Source: Metridium senile
Taxonomy: Eukaryota > Cnidaria > Anthozoa > Actiniaria > Metridiidae
Assembly (NCBI GenBank): GCA_949775045.1
Contig: OX459096.1
Location: forward strand, 47,586,379-47,650,378
Direction: 5' to 3'
Length of the DNA stretch: 64,000 nucleotides
Shown: piece by piece, positions 10,716 through 20,929 of the stretch
Layout of the letters: each line of letters begins with the position of its first letter
Numbering within the stretch: the stretch's first letter is position 1
The notes under the pieces: generated by a model
Told to the model about the DNA's origin: nothing
What the model saw: the letters and a program-made list of their open reading frames with translations, nothing else
Databases searched by the model: none
Position numbers and translations under genes: made by a program

Positions 10716-11551
10716 ACACCTACTTGCAAGAACGTTGTCATACAACATTTGAACATTTGTAATTTAGTGGATTAGGAATAAATTAAAAGTACAAAAGAAG
10801 ATCACTGAAGCAGAACTCTTTCTTTTGTACTTTTAATTTATTCCTGATCCACTAAATTACAAATGTTCAAGTAATAGATCAAAAACGAGTGCGAGTGTTT
10901 GATCAGGGGTTCCAAACACCGAGAAGTGGATGAAAGCACGAGGCCGCAGGCCGAGTGCTTTCATCCGTTTCGAGGTGTTTGGATCCCCTGATCAAACACG
11001 AAGCACGAGTTTTTGATATGGCTTCTCAAACAATTCACTAAATAAAACATTTTGAACTTTTTATCAAATAATTAGTATCACCCTCTGAGCAAAACATCAA
11101 TAATATATAACATCAACCCAAAACTTTCAACGAATTCGTTATTAGCTTAGTTGGTAAATCATTAGAATTGCAAGCCAGAGGTTCCCGGTTCGAGTCACAG
11201 GACGTCCAAAATAAAATAAAAAATAAATATAGAATAAAAATTAAATGTTAGGCAATTAGTTAGGTAGGTAGGTAAATAAACAGGCATGACAGGTAAAAAA
11301 AGAGATAGCAGTGGAATAAAGAAAAAAAAAGAGTAAATTGGAATGAATGAGAAATTACTTTTAAGCTAATTTATACAGTGTCTTGATCAGTGACTTGATC
11401 AGTGTCTTGATCAGTGTCTTGATCAGTGTTTGATCGGTGTATCAAGACCTATGCACGTGACTGAAATACAAAGTTGTAATTGGTCCCTGAGATAATGAAT
11501 TATTAATGAGTTTGAGAAATGTTAATGACAACGTTCTTGCAAGTAGGTGTA
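10716..11551. mobile_element. Composite inverted-repeat element (about 835 bp) with two internal hairpins and a tRNA-like segment
   Basis: The outer ends are ACCTACTTGCAAGAACGTTG on the left and its mirror CAACGTTCTTGCAAGTAGGT on the right. Inside lie an approximately 130-bp hairpin (10745-10871) closely related to the MITE at 9825, and a second hairpin (about 10880-11025) with arms containing GAGTGTTTGATCAGGGG. At about 11137-11205 a tRNA-like stretch has an A-box-like TTAGCTTAGTTGG and B-box-like GGTTCGAGTC. A short tandem repeat of CAGTGTCTTGAT lies near 11382-11430. It looks like MITEs nested within an older element. No transposase ORF is present. Confidence 0.78.
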
Positions 11552-11927
11552 TGTGTTTTGATTGAATTTTGATTTGCAGTCACACGTGATTGCGCTCGCG
11601 CTTGGTATTTTCAATTATGTCTTTTTTTTTGCAGAATAATACGATTGAAATTTTAATTTTTTTCTTTCTAAATATGTCAAGCTTGACCTACTAGATTCTT
11701 CGCTCTCATGGTCTACGAGTCAATGGCCCATTCGGTGTCATGGGCTATTAACCCGTAGACCATTCGGGCTGCGACCGTCTAATTGTGAAATAGAAGATTT
11801 ACGTTAAAGATTTACGTTAAAGATTTACGTTATAGATGTACGTTACGTTAATGACTCCTAATCCGGGCGAAACATTAACGCCCGAAAAGTAGTTGAAAAG
11901 TTTGGTTCCTTCAAAACACTGTGTACT
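11552..11927. repeat. ALAS 3' flank with a small hairpin element and an 11-bp tandem repeat
   Basis: At 11707-11764 the arms ATGGTCTACGAGTCAATGGC and its imperfect mirror (ending CCCGTAGACCAT) form a short hairpin element. At about 11795-11850 AGATTTACGTTA is repeated in tandem. The rest is probably ALAS 3' UTR or downstream DNA. No other gene is seen. Confidence 0.7.
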
Positions 11928-13932
11928 TTACATCGATGATGCCGATGGCTGAGTGGCGGCTTCGACGGTGGTCGCGTACTTGTTGAAATCATACTCATCC
12001 ACACGAATACATCGATCCTGACAATCACAAGCATTACTACAATGAGGGCTAAGAAACTCCATGTTATTCTCTGCCCACACGGTAGCAATGTCGTTGACTA
12101 CACGATCCATCATGTCTTCTGTGTGCATGGGGGTAGGAGCGATACGTAGCCTTTCCTCTCCACGTGCTACGGTCGGGTAGTTGATGGCCTGGATGTAGGT
12201 GTTGTACTTGGTCATCAATTCATTAGAGATATTTGTGCATTTAGCTGGGTCGCCAACCTGAGATTAGAATGTTAAGGGAATGTATTCTGTTACTATGGTA
12301 ACAAGTAATCAAAACAACCCCTTCTACTTACATGTACTGGTACTATGGTAACAAGTAATCAAAACAACCCTTCTACTTACATGTACTGGTACTATGGTAA
12401 CAAGTAATCAAAACAACCCTTCTACTTACATGTACTGGTACTATGGTAACAAGTAATCAAAACAACCCCTTCTACTTACATGTACTGGTACTATGGTAAC
12501 AAGTAATCAAAACAACCCTTCTACTTACATGTACTGGTACTATGGTAACAAGTAATCAAAACAACCCCTTCTACTTACATGTACTGGTACTATGGTAACA
12601 AGTAATCAAAACAACCCCTTCTACTTACATGTACTGGTACTATGGTAACAAGTAATCAAAACAACTCCTTCTACTTACATGTACTGGTACTATGGTAACA
12701 AGTAATCAAAACAACCCCTTCTACTTACATGTACTGGTACAATGTGCGATGGAGCAGCAATAACAGGAAGACCACGCTGGACCAGTTTATTCCTCAATCT
12801 CTTGGTCACAGCCTGATGATTAGCGCGAAGCTCGCGTCCTTCCTGGCCCGACAGAATCTCAATGGACTTCCTGGCTGAGTTGATGATGACAGGAGGGAGG
12901 GAGGTAGTGAATATAAAGCCTGCTCCATAGCTACGTATAGTATCAATCAGGGAGGCAGTACCAGCAACATAGCCTCCTACTGCACCAAAGGCTTTACCTA
13001 GGGTACCGGTGACGATATCTATCTCGTCTAGAAGACCATCTCGTTCACCTACACCGGCACCATGATCACCGTACAGACCTACAGCATGGACCTGTGGGAG
13101 GGAGGGGTGAGATAATGTGCCAACAAGTATATATACTTCTGAACTAAAAATTAAGGTTTAATTAATTTTTACATTTTTCTTTACAGTTACATCTATGACA
13201 ATAAGTTTGTTCGACTATTGTTTGGTTGATTAACTGTTTGGGTGATGGATTTGTTTGTTTTTCTTTGTTTTTCTTTGTATAACCCTTTCATTCAATAATC
13301 CATTTGCATGATGACGTCATTTTACTACCAGTACCCAGAATGCTTTACGAATTTGCTTTCTTATTCAAATTCTTATTCCCTCTTGAGAATACTAGAACAC
13401 TGATGAATTATTTAATACAAGAAAGTAGGCAAAGCATTCTGGTACTGGTAGTATGTATATAACGCTACAATGGCCTAGTATTCCCTCTATCGTTCTTTGG
13501 TTTGCTATGTTGTTCGTCAATAAGCAGGCTTATATGAATACCTCATCGACAAAGGTAAGAGCACCATACTTGTGTGCCACATCACAAAGATCCTTCAAAG
13601 GACAAATATTACCAGTCATAGAATGGACCGTCTCAAAGACAACAATGTTAGGAGCCTGGGGATCAGCGGCCTTCAATAACATCTCAAGATGAGAAGGGTC
13701 GTTATGACGGAAAATCTTCTTTTTAGCGCCACTGTTACGAATCCCTTGAATCATAGATGCATGGTTACCAGCATCAGAGAAGTATGTACATCCTGTAAGG
13801 TAAGAAGAACATTATGAAGACGATGATGATAATGATGATGGCGAAGGTGATGTTGATGATGATGGTGATAAAGATAATTACGATAATAATCAATAATCAT
13901 GGTAGTGGTAGTGGCAATCCACTATGATGATG

Positions 13933-14011
<79 letters not shown>

Positions 14012-17000
14012 TGATGATGATGATGATGATGATGATGTTAAAGATGATGATGATGATAATGACAAAGGAAATGATGGTGTGTGTATTACCAGGTAGATGT
14101 TGTCCTACACAATGGATAGGGTGTGTGTATTACCTGGTAGATGTTGTCCTACACAATGGAGATGGTGTGTGTATTACCTGGTAGATGTTGTCCTACACAA
14201 TGGATAGGGTGTGTGTATTACCTGGTAGATGTTGTCCTACACAATGGATAGGGTGTGTGTATTACCTGGTAGATGTTGTCCTACACAATGGAGATGGTGT
14301 GTGTATTACCTGGTAGATAGTGGTATTGGTGTATGTATTACCTGGTAGATGTTGTCCTAGAGTGTACAGTGTAGTATGATTAGCTACATAGCATGACGTG
14401 AACACCAATGCTGCCTCCTTGTTATGCAGCCTGGCTAGTTGTTCTTCGAGGGCTTCATGGTAGCTAGTTGTACCAGAGATGTTGCGAGTACCTCCTGACC
14501 CAACACCATGGTCTTGAAGTGTTTCCCTGCAAAATACATCATCATTTTGATCATATTAGCAAACTACAATTTTTATTATATACATCATTATAATAATCAT
14601 CCTCATTCTCACTATCATCAGTAATTATAAGCATCATCATCATTATATATAATCATGTGGTTCATCATCATCATAATATTCATCTTTATTATATAAATAT
14701 CATCACCATCATCACCACTATTAATTCACCCTCCTCCCTGTCGATCCTCGCCACCATCAACATCATCATTAACACCTCGATCCTTTTGATTATTACCACC
14801 ATCATCGTATCAACATCATCATTAACACCTCCATCCTTTTCATTATTACCACCATCATTGTATCAACATCATCATTAACACCTTCATCCTCTTCATTATT
14901 ACCACCATCATCGTATCAACATCATCATTAACACCTTCATCCTTTTCATTATTACCACCATCATTGTATCAACATCATCATTAACACCTTCATCCTCTTC
15001 ATTATTACCACCATCATCGTATCAACATCATCATTAACACCTTCATCCTCTTCATTATTACCACCATCATCGTATCAACATCATCATTATCATCACCATC
15101 TTCTTAAATATTACCACCATCATCGTATCAACATCATCATTAACACCTTCATCCTTTTCATTATTACCACCATCATCGTATCAACATCATCATTATCATC
15201 ACCATCCTCTTAAATATTACCACCATCATCGTATCAACATCATCATTAACACCTTCATCCTTTTCATTATTACCACCATCATCGTATCAACATCATCATT
15301 ATCATCACCATCCTCTTAAATATTACCACCACCATCGTATCAACATCATCATTAACACCTTCATCCTTTTCATTATTACCACCATCATCGTATCAACATC
15401 ATCATTATCACCTTCATCCTTTTCATTATTACCACCATCATCGTATCAACATCATCATTAACACCTTCATCCTTTTCATTATTACCACCATCATCGTATC
15501 AACATCATCATTATCACCTTCATCCTTTTCATTATTACCACCATCATCGTATCAACATCATCATTAACACCTTCATCCTTTTCATTATTACCACCATCAT
15601 CGTATCAACATCATCATTAACACCTTCATCCTTTTCATTATTACCACCATCATCGTATCAACATCATCATTAACACCTTCATCCTCTTCATTATTACCAC
15701 CATCATCGTATCAACATCATCATTATCACCTTCATCCTTTTCATTATTACCACCATCATCGTATCAACATCATCATTAACACCTTCATCCTTTTCATTAT
15801 TACCACCATCATCGTATCAACATCATCATTAACACCTTCATCCTCTTCATTATTACCACCATCATCGTATCAACATCATCATTAACACCTTCATCCTTTT
15901 CATTATTACCACCATCATCGTATCAACATCATCATTAACACCTTCATCCTCTTCATTATTACCACCATCATCGTATCAACATCATCATTATCATCACCAT
16001 CCTCTTAAATATTACCACCATCATCGTATCAACATCATCATTAACACCTTCATCCTCTTCATTATTACCACCATCATCGTATCAACATCATCATTAACAC
16101 CTCCATCCTTTTCATTATTACCACCATCATCGTATCAACATCATCATTAACACCTTCATCCTTTTCATTATTACCACCATCATCGTATCAACATCATCAT
16201 TAACACCTTCATCCTTTTCATTATTACCACCATCATCCTATCAACATCATCATTAACACCTTCATCCTCTTCATTATTACCACCATCATCGTATCAACAT
16301 CATCATTATCACCAACCTACTTATCTTCAATATCGTCATCATCATTCTTATCTTAATTATGTACCCTTTCCGAGAAACTATGTCAGCCGTGAAACGAGAA
16401 GCATTCATGCTAGTAGCGCAGATAGTAACCTATCTATACTTTACTGATTAGTAAAGTAACTTATTAGGCCAGAAAAAGGCGTGCCGAATAAACATTTAGT
16501 AACATTTTTTAAAACGATCCATGATCCTTCACGCCACTAGCTTGTATTGGCTTTTCACGAGTGACAAACTTTCTCGAAAACGATGTAATCATCAATCGCA
16601 ACCATCATTATTATGATCATCAATGAAATCAAACATACTATACCTAGCCTCTTGAAGTACTTCAGGGTGACGACTCATCCCAAGATAGTCATTACTGCAC
16701 CATACCATCACATCCTCGCTATCAACCGCGTTACCCATAAATGATTTCGCACGGGGGAAAGTTTGAGCAAGACGGTTAACCTTCTTGAATACGCGGTACG
16801 TCTTGTCTGCTATTTTTGTTTGAATTTTGTTCTCAAAAAAGCTGTCAAAGTCGTAAGCTTGGTTTGATGTTTCGTGACGAAAAGCACCTGAAATGCATGA
16901 TTAAATATATCAAATAAATGAATGAATTGAGGATAAAGAATATAATTGAATGAATGAATGAATGAATGAATGAATGAATGAATGAATGGATGAATGAATG

Positions 17001-20000
17001 AATGAATGAAAGAATGGATGAATGAAGAATGAATGAATGAATGAACGGAATGAATGAATGAATGATTGAATGAATGAACGGAATGAATGAATGAATGGAT
17101 GGATGGATGGATGAATGAATGAAAGAATGAATGAATGAATGAATGAATGAATGAATGAATGAATGAATGAATGAAGAATGAATGAATGAATGAACGGAAT
17201 GAATGAATGAATGATTGAATGAATGAACGGAATGAATGAATGAATGGATGGATGGATGGATGAATGAATGAAAGAATGAATGAATGAATGAATGAATGAA
17301 TGAATGAATGGATGGAAGGATGAATGAATGAATGAATGAATGGATGAATGAATGAATGAATGAATGAATGAATGAATGAATGAATGAATGAATGAATGGA
17401 TGAATGGATGAATGAATGAATGAATGAATGAATAAATAAATAAATATGTAAATCTATCTGCATTATAACCAAAACGTTCTATATGAGATTGTACCTGGAG
17501 ATGAGGATTGCGAAGACATTGTTTGAGTAGCATCTGTAGCCAAAGAGGCACTTCGTAATTTATTGTTAAAACTACCCTTTCTCACACCAGGAAAGCCATT
17601 AGACAACAAACGCTTTTGAGTAAATGTTGCTGTTTAAAAGGAAAACATTGTCATTTTTTGCAAAGGTGTTATTAACATGTTGTAAAAAAACTCATGAAGT
17701 TCAAAACGGTGCCTGTGTTTTTTGATTTTTGCTTCATTCAAAAGTAATTAAGGATAAAACTGCAAAATAACCTATGATTTTAGTACCTATAGATACAAAA
17801 ATTAATAAAAAAAATAACAAAGCGCATAATAAAAAAACGCGGATACCGTTTTGAAGTTGATGAGTTTTTAACAGATTGGTTAAATATTTCGGGACTACAA
17901 ACTTATTAATTTTGACTAGTCGGATTTCGTTAAAATAGCAATATCATTAAAACTAAATATTATTTATTAAAACCAATAATGAAAACGAAATATTTGTTTA
18001 TAAAGCTTTAAGAATATGTATACTTTATTGGGAATATATTTCAAACTGTACGCACTACGCGGCTTTCAAAAAGACACCTCGATTTTGTCCCATGTATACA
18101 GCCGCCTCCACCCCTCCAAAGACAAGAAACCGCCGATTATTATGCAACAAAGAGAGCTAAAATGGGTCAGGCTACTGAATGGTAAATACATTTTCATTGG
18201 CATTATTATATTCAAAAACAAAAGAAACCTCTGATTATTGTGCAAGAGAGAGAATAATGGGGCAGGGTAGTGAATGGTAAATATATTTTCATTTGCTGAT
18301 AACTAATTAAAGTTTGGCAAGCCTATTGCTATTATATTCAAAAACACAAGAAACCGCCGATAACTGTGCAAGAGAGAGAATAATGGGGCAGGGTAGTGAA
18401 TAGTAATTAATATATACCAGATAATCACTTCGGCACACAGCATTCGTGGGTATATAACCCCACAGCTGCCTGCAATGAATATACCCACGAATGCTGCGTG
18501 CCTCGGTAATTATCTATTAACTGTATATTGTATAAAACGGCGGGTTTATTTCAAAGTTCACGAGGAATTTTTTAATTAACAAAATTTTGTTGTAAGCCGG
18601 CGTACATGCCTGACTGAGTCTATAGAAGCATGACTATTGTGCAACTGAATACTGAAAGCCCTATTCTTTGTATATTCTTTGTCAGAAACGAATGTACAAA
18701 TATGACGTCTAATTTGACTGGATATTTTGCAGAATTACATAGAATATTACCTCCTACCAATATATGTGGCTTCATAGCTCAGTTGGTAGAGCATTGCACC
18801 AGTACTGCAAAGGTCATGGGTTCAAATCCCGTTGAAGTCCCGAATTTTTTTCGGGCTTCTATAATTGCAATTGCATAAATTGCTTATTTCTCCGCGACGA
18901 TCAAAATCATACACACATCATATAACCGCGAATCAGACCCACATACGTATCTACATAGAATTTACTCACTCATTCACGTGAAAGTATTTTTGAAAATGTC
19001 TGATACGTGCCGGATTGGAATATTTTGTGACGTCAATGACAATATTAAAATCACACCATATGTCAATATTGATAATACACCATATTATTATGCCATCCTA
19101 CCTGGCCCCTAGGAAACGGGTACCTATTTGTTTCAGAAAAATGCCATATATATAGCGCTTTTAAATTGGATGCGCAAAGCGCTTTACAATAAATAAATAC
19201 AATATAATATATAAAATTAATATGTGACAATGATAGTGATTTTTATATGACCGTGAAAGAAAAAAGACTATTTAGTTCGTACTTGTTGGTAAAGAACAAA
19301 AGAAAAAAATAGATTCAGAGTGTAATAACAACTATTAGTTTGCCAATTCTTTCACGGTCATATGAAAATCACTCTATTAACATTACTTTGAGGACTGCAT
19401 CTGTTATGTAGTAAATTGTTTTTACGATCTATCGAGCTGTTCAGCTAAATCAAGCATCGATGGTTTTACCTTGGTAGCAAAGTAATTTAGCTCTGGTTTC
19501 CACCTGATGGTTGCATAATATTCATACCATTATCTCCCCGAGCAGGAGAGGATTATTAAAACTTAATATTTGCAGAATTAATCCTATAATTATACAGTAT
19601 ACAGATCTTTTCAAATCAAATAACTCGTATTTTTATATTCATCATACATAATATATATGTTGGTTGCCATTTTTGAGCTCGCTTTCTGCAGACAGAAAAC
19701 CGTGTGAAACGGTACATTAAAAATGTCTATAGAAACTAGCGGCGGAGTAAACTATAGTATAGGCTGCGTCGGTGTTTGATACAAACGATAGGTAATATAA
19801 TAAAATTTGTAGCACCGTAAAAAATGTTGACTTAACTTCACTAAAAATGTCTTTGAAATACTTTGAAATACTTAGAAATGTCTTCTTCTTCTTTTGCCCT
19901 TTGAATCATGTAAATCATTAATTAATTTTGATCAAGTGTTGATAAATATAATTTAGCTAGGTGTTGTCCTTTGTGCAAAAGGCATTAAAACAAAATAAAG

Positions 20001-20175
20001 AAAGTGACTTACAAGTAGCGTTTCCAGAAACGGAGGTCTGGAGGTCCAGCATATGTACCAGCACTGGACAGCGCTTGGCATAGGAGAGTAAGGCAAGAGG
20101 TCGAAAGCAGCAGATAGAATTCGCTGCTGTTCTTGAAATAAACGGACATTTCTTGGCTAATTCTATCTTGAACAT
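11928..20175 (-). CDS. ALAS: 5-aminolevulinate synthase (ALAS), complete, seven coding exons
   Basis: ALAS condenses glycine with succinyl-CoA in the mitochondrion, the first step of haem synthesis, using PLP. Coding exons in transcript order are 20175-20013, 17629-17495, 16887-16644, 14526-14342, 13792-13542, 13091-12729 and 12257-11928. Together they encode 556 residues with every phase matching. Exon 1 is a mitochondrial presequence with two Cys-Pro motifs (KKCPFIS at 8-14, KRCPVL at 34-39), the haem-responsive type known in animal ALAS. The catalytic core begins near residue 105 (AYDFDSFF). It includes [48 protein letters not shown] and [12 protein letters not shown]. The PLP-binding Lys359 lies in TGTLGKAFG. 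The core ends with the substrate-site region [17 protein letters not shown]. Length is close to animal ALAS (about 590-640) with a shorter presequence. A second identical exon 1 lies upstream at 26078-25916. Introns carry four large tandem arrays. Confidence 0.97.
12272..12735. repeat. 50-bp minisatellite made of the ALAS exon 6 splice-donor junction
   Basis: Nine near-identical 49-50-bp periods carry CTTCTACTTACATGTACTGG at about 12320, 12370, 12419, 12469, 12518, 12568, 12618, 12668 and 12719. Read on the gene strand, each contains GTACCAGTACAT/GTAAGTAGAAG, which is the end of exon 6 plus its 5' splice site. Only the one at 12729/12728 is the true exon end. The other eight lie in the intron just after it as copies of the donor. 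An in-frame TAG in each unit means use of any later donor would truncate the protein. Confidence 0.93.
13325..13451. mobile_element. Hairpin MITE in ALAS intron 5
   Basis: The ends TACCAGTACCCAGAATGCTT and GCAAAGCATTCTGGTACTGG are near-perfect mirrors about 127 bp apart, with no coding capacity between them. The element sits between the exons at 12729-13091 and 13542-13792. Confidence 0.85.
13805..14070. repeat. GAT/AAT trinucleotide microsatellites in ALAS intron 4
   Basis: A GATGAT run and then an AAT run (about 13930-14009) are followed by GAT units to about 14038 and a degenerate tail. The poly-Asn/Asp and poly-Ile/Met ORFs over it are artefacts. Confidence 0.93.
14071..14341. repeat. 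44-bp minisatellite made of the ALAS exon 4 splice-donor junction
   Basis: Units carrying TATTACCTGGTAGATGTTGT recur at 44-bp spacing: ATTACC at 14085, 14129, 14173, 14217, 14261 and 14305, then 14337 after a 32-bp short unit. On the gene strand they read GGACAACATCTACCAG/GTAATACA, the end of exon 4 and its donor. The exon-proximal one (exon edge 14342) is genuine. Four distal units are full decoys, the 14305 unit keeps nine exon bases, and the 14085 unit has a substitution at the junction. Confidence 0.92.
14560..16345. repeat. 53-bp minisatellite, about 1.5 kb, in ALAS intron 3
   Basis: A unit containing ACCACCATCATCGTATCAAC, ATCATCATTAACACC and TTCATCCTTTTCATTATT recurs every 53 bp (for example CCATCATCGT at 15541 and 15594) from about 14780 to 16310, roughly 28 copies. 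It is flanked by ATC-rich simple sequence. Variants alternate CCTTTT/CCTCTT and AACACC/ATCACC, and some units are shortened to the form with ATCATCACCATCCTC. This makes a higher-order pattern. Confidence 0.93.
16346..16643. other. Unique part of ALAS intron 3
   Basis: This holds no exon. It contains a short fragment (CGAGAAACTATGTCAGCCGTGA reduced copy, CTAGTAGCGCAG) that is inverted again near 16520-16590 (CACTAGCTTGTATTGGCTTTTC, CTTTCTCG). A related pair lies at 500-780 in the Trio-like gene. It looks like a small inverted-repeat element of about 210 bp (16370-16585). Confidence 0.55.
16910..17445. repeat. GAAT tetranucleotide microsatellite in ALAS intron 2
   Basis: About 530 bp of GAAT/GGAT tetramers with a duplicated higher-order block: the ACGGAATGAATGAATG pattern at 17045 recurs at 17193. 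The Ile-His-Ser-Phe ORFs on the minus strand are the repeat in frame and partly run into real ALAS exon sequence at 16810-16887. Confidence 0.95.
17630..18767. other. ALAS intron 1, proximal part, with a three-copy direct repeat and a short hairpin
   Basis: From about 18120 to 18405 a segment of about 85-120 bp recurs three times (GCAAGAGAGAGAATAATGGGG at reduced length, then CAGGGTAGTGAATGGTAAAT, then CATTATTATATTCAAAAAC). At 18434-18510 the arms CACAGCATTCGTGGGTATAT and ATACCCACGAATGCTGCGTG form a hairpin. No extra exon could be supported. Confidence 0.7.
18768..18840 (+). tRNA. tRNA-Thr(AGT)-like gene, probably the head of a tRNA-derived repeat
   Basis: A 73-nt cloverleaf can be drawn. 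The acceptor GGCTTCA pairs with TGAAGTC (one G-T). The D-arm is GCTC/GAGC with loop AGTTGGTA. The anticodon stem TTGCA/TGCAA has loop CCAGTAC (anticodon AGT). The T-arm is ATGGG/CCCGT with loop TTCAAAT. The base at position 33 is C, where U is nearly universal, which argues for a repeat copy or pseudogene. A hairpin follows directly (GAAGTCCCGAA, T-rich loop, TTCGGGCTTC), and then a tail with AATTGCATAAATTGC. I recall this arrangement from repeats in anthozoan genomes. Confidence 0.65.
18841..19150. repeat. Tail of the tRNA-headed repeat and unique DNA before the duplicated block
   Basis: The hairpin at about 18834-18858 and the tail through about 18980 (GACGATCAAAATCATACAC, CGCGAATCAGACC) look like the body of the tRNA-headed element. 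The remaining bases before 19151 show no feature. Confidence 0.5.
20013..20175 (-). CDS. ALAS: ALAS coding exon 1A (proximal first exon)
   Basis: Fifty-four codons plus one base, from the ATG at 20175 to a CTACTT/GTAAGT donor. It joins in phase to exon 2 (17629), giving a Ser codon at the junction. The peptide has the Arg/Lys/Ser-rich, acid-poor look of a mitochondrial presequence and two Cys-Pro motifs. Other animal ALAS proteins use such motifs for haem-dependent control of import or turnover. Its frame and peptide are identical to exon 1B. No acceptor was found immediately upstream, so each copy is most simply a true first exon. Confidence 0.93.
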
Positions 20176-20300
20176 TGCTGTACCAGATCTGTCTTTGTTC
20201 TAACCTTCTTCCTGGCCACCAACGGCTGCAGGGGAGACTAACGTTCAAAGGGTGACTCAGGGGGGTGCACACGGGATTGGTTTATATGTTTGGTTGTGAT
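20176..20300 (-). promoter_or_regulatory. Candidate proximal promoter/5' UTR of ALAS exon 1A
   Basis: About 100 bp upstream of the ATG, the minus strand has a CCAAT box (AAACCAATCCC; plus-strand ATTGG at 20276-20280). No TATA box is placed at a usual distance, and the transcription start is unknown. Copy B has the same CCAAT box but 63 extra bases between it and the ATG. Confidence 0.4.
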
Positions 20301-20483
20301 ATGGATGACATCTATAAACCTCAGACTCAGATTCTGGAGACTGACATGTTTTAATATTCACTTTAAAAATAAGATCTTAAAGATTTATAGAGTAGCGTTC
20401 AACATCGAGAGTTTCTTAAAGTGTGTTAAAATAAAAGGTTTTAAAGAAGTATACTAGCCTGTGTACATCTGTCCCCCCTCCCC

Positions 20484-20575
20484 TCCCCCCCCCCCCCCCC
20501 CCCCCCCTTCTTACGGGGAGAAACTAAGAAGAAACGTTTCTCCCCGTAGGGGGGAAAGGTGGGGACAGCTGTACA
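20484..20575. repeat. Poly-C tract and small hairpin within copy A
   Basis: A poly-C run is followed by CTTACGGGGAGAAACTAAG, mirrored by AAACGTTTCTCCCCGTAGGG. Copy B has the same hairpin near 26450-26510 with a much shorter C run, so the homopolymer changed after duplication or is misassembled. Confidence 0.7.
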
Positions 20576-20841
20576 CATGCTAAAATAAACAGGATATCCA
20601 AAAAAAAAAATGATTTGCCTTGATACGGGTTTCTAGGAATACATCAGCTGTGTAGATCCACTGGTTCTGATCGATTTGAAGATTTTATGGATACTTTGCG
20701 CAGGCACGGGATGTCAACGGGATGACGACGTGATGTTCATGATCCCTACCCCTAGACCTTCACGGTTTTTTTGTTCCCTCTCTCAGACATCGGAATTTAT
20801 TGAAGCTTACTTACATATTTTAACATCAAACGAGGTGGTAT

Positions 20842-20929
20842 CTAGTCTCGCCCGCAGCCGTTTTTAGTGTTGTCACGCAACGGGGAGTGTTGAATGACGA
20901 GACTAAAAACGGCTGCGGGGGGAGTCTAG
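20842..20929. mobile_element. Hairpin MITE (TAGTCTC...GAGTCTA type), copy A; matching copy at 26795-26881
   Basis: The ends CTAGTCTCGCCCGCAGCCG and CGGCTGCGGGGGGAGTCTAG are mirrored, with TTTTTAGTGTTG between them. It is present in both duplicated blocks, so it predates the duplication. Confidence 0.8.

Noticed and set aside
12272..12735. CRISPR-like regular repeat array
   Set aside because: Units are contiguous with no unique spacers, and the context is an animal intron.
13899..14184. Poly-Asn/Asp and poly-Ile/Met ORFs
   Set aside because: Trinucleotide microsatellite in an ALAS intron.
16810..17551. Two minus-strand ORFs of over 210 codons (Ile-His-Ser-Phe repeats)
   Set aside because: GAAT microsatellite read in frame; the ends merely overlap true ALAS exons in part.
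18434..18510. Iron-responsive element in the ALAS gene
   Set aside because: The hairpin is intronic and lacks the CAGUG-type loop; it is a small inverted repeat.
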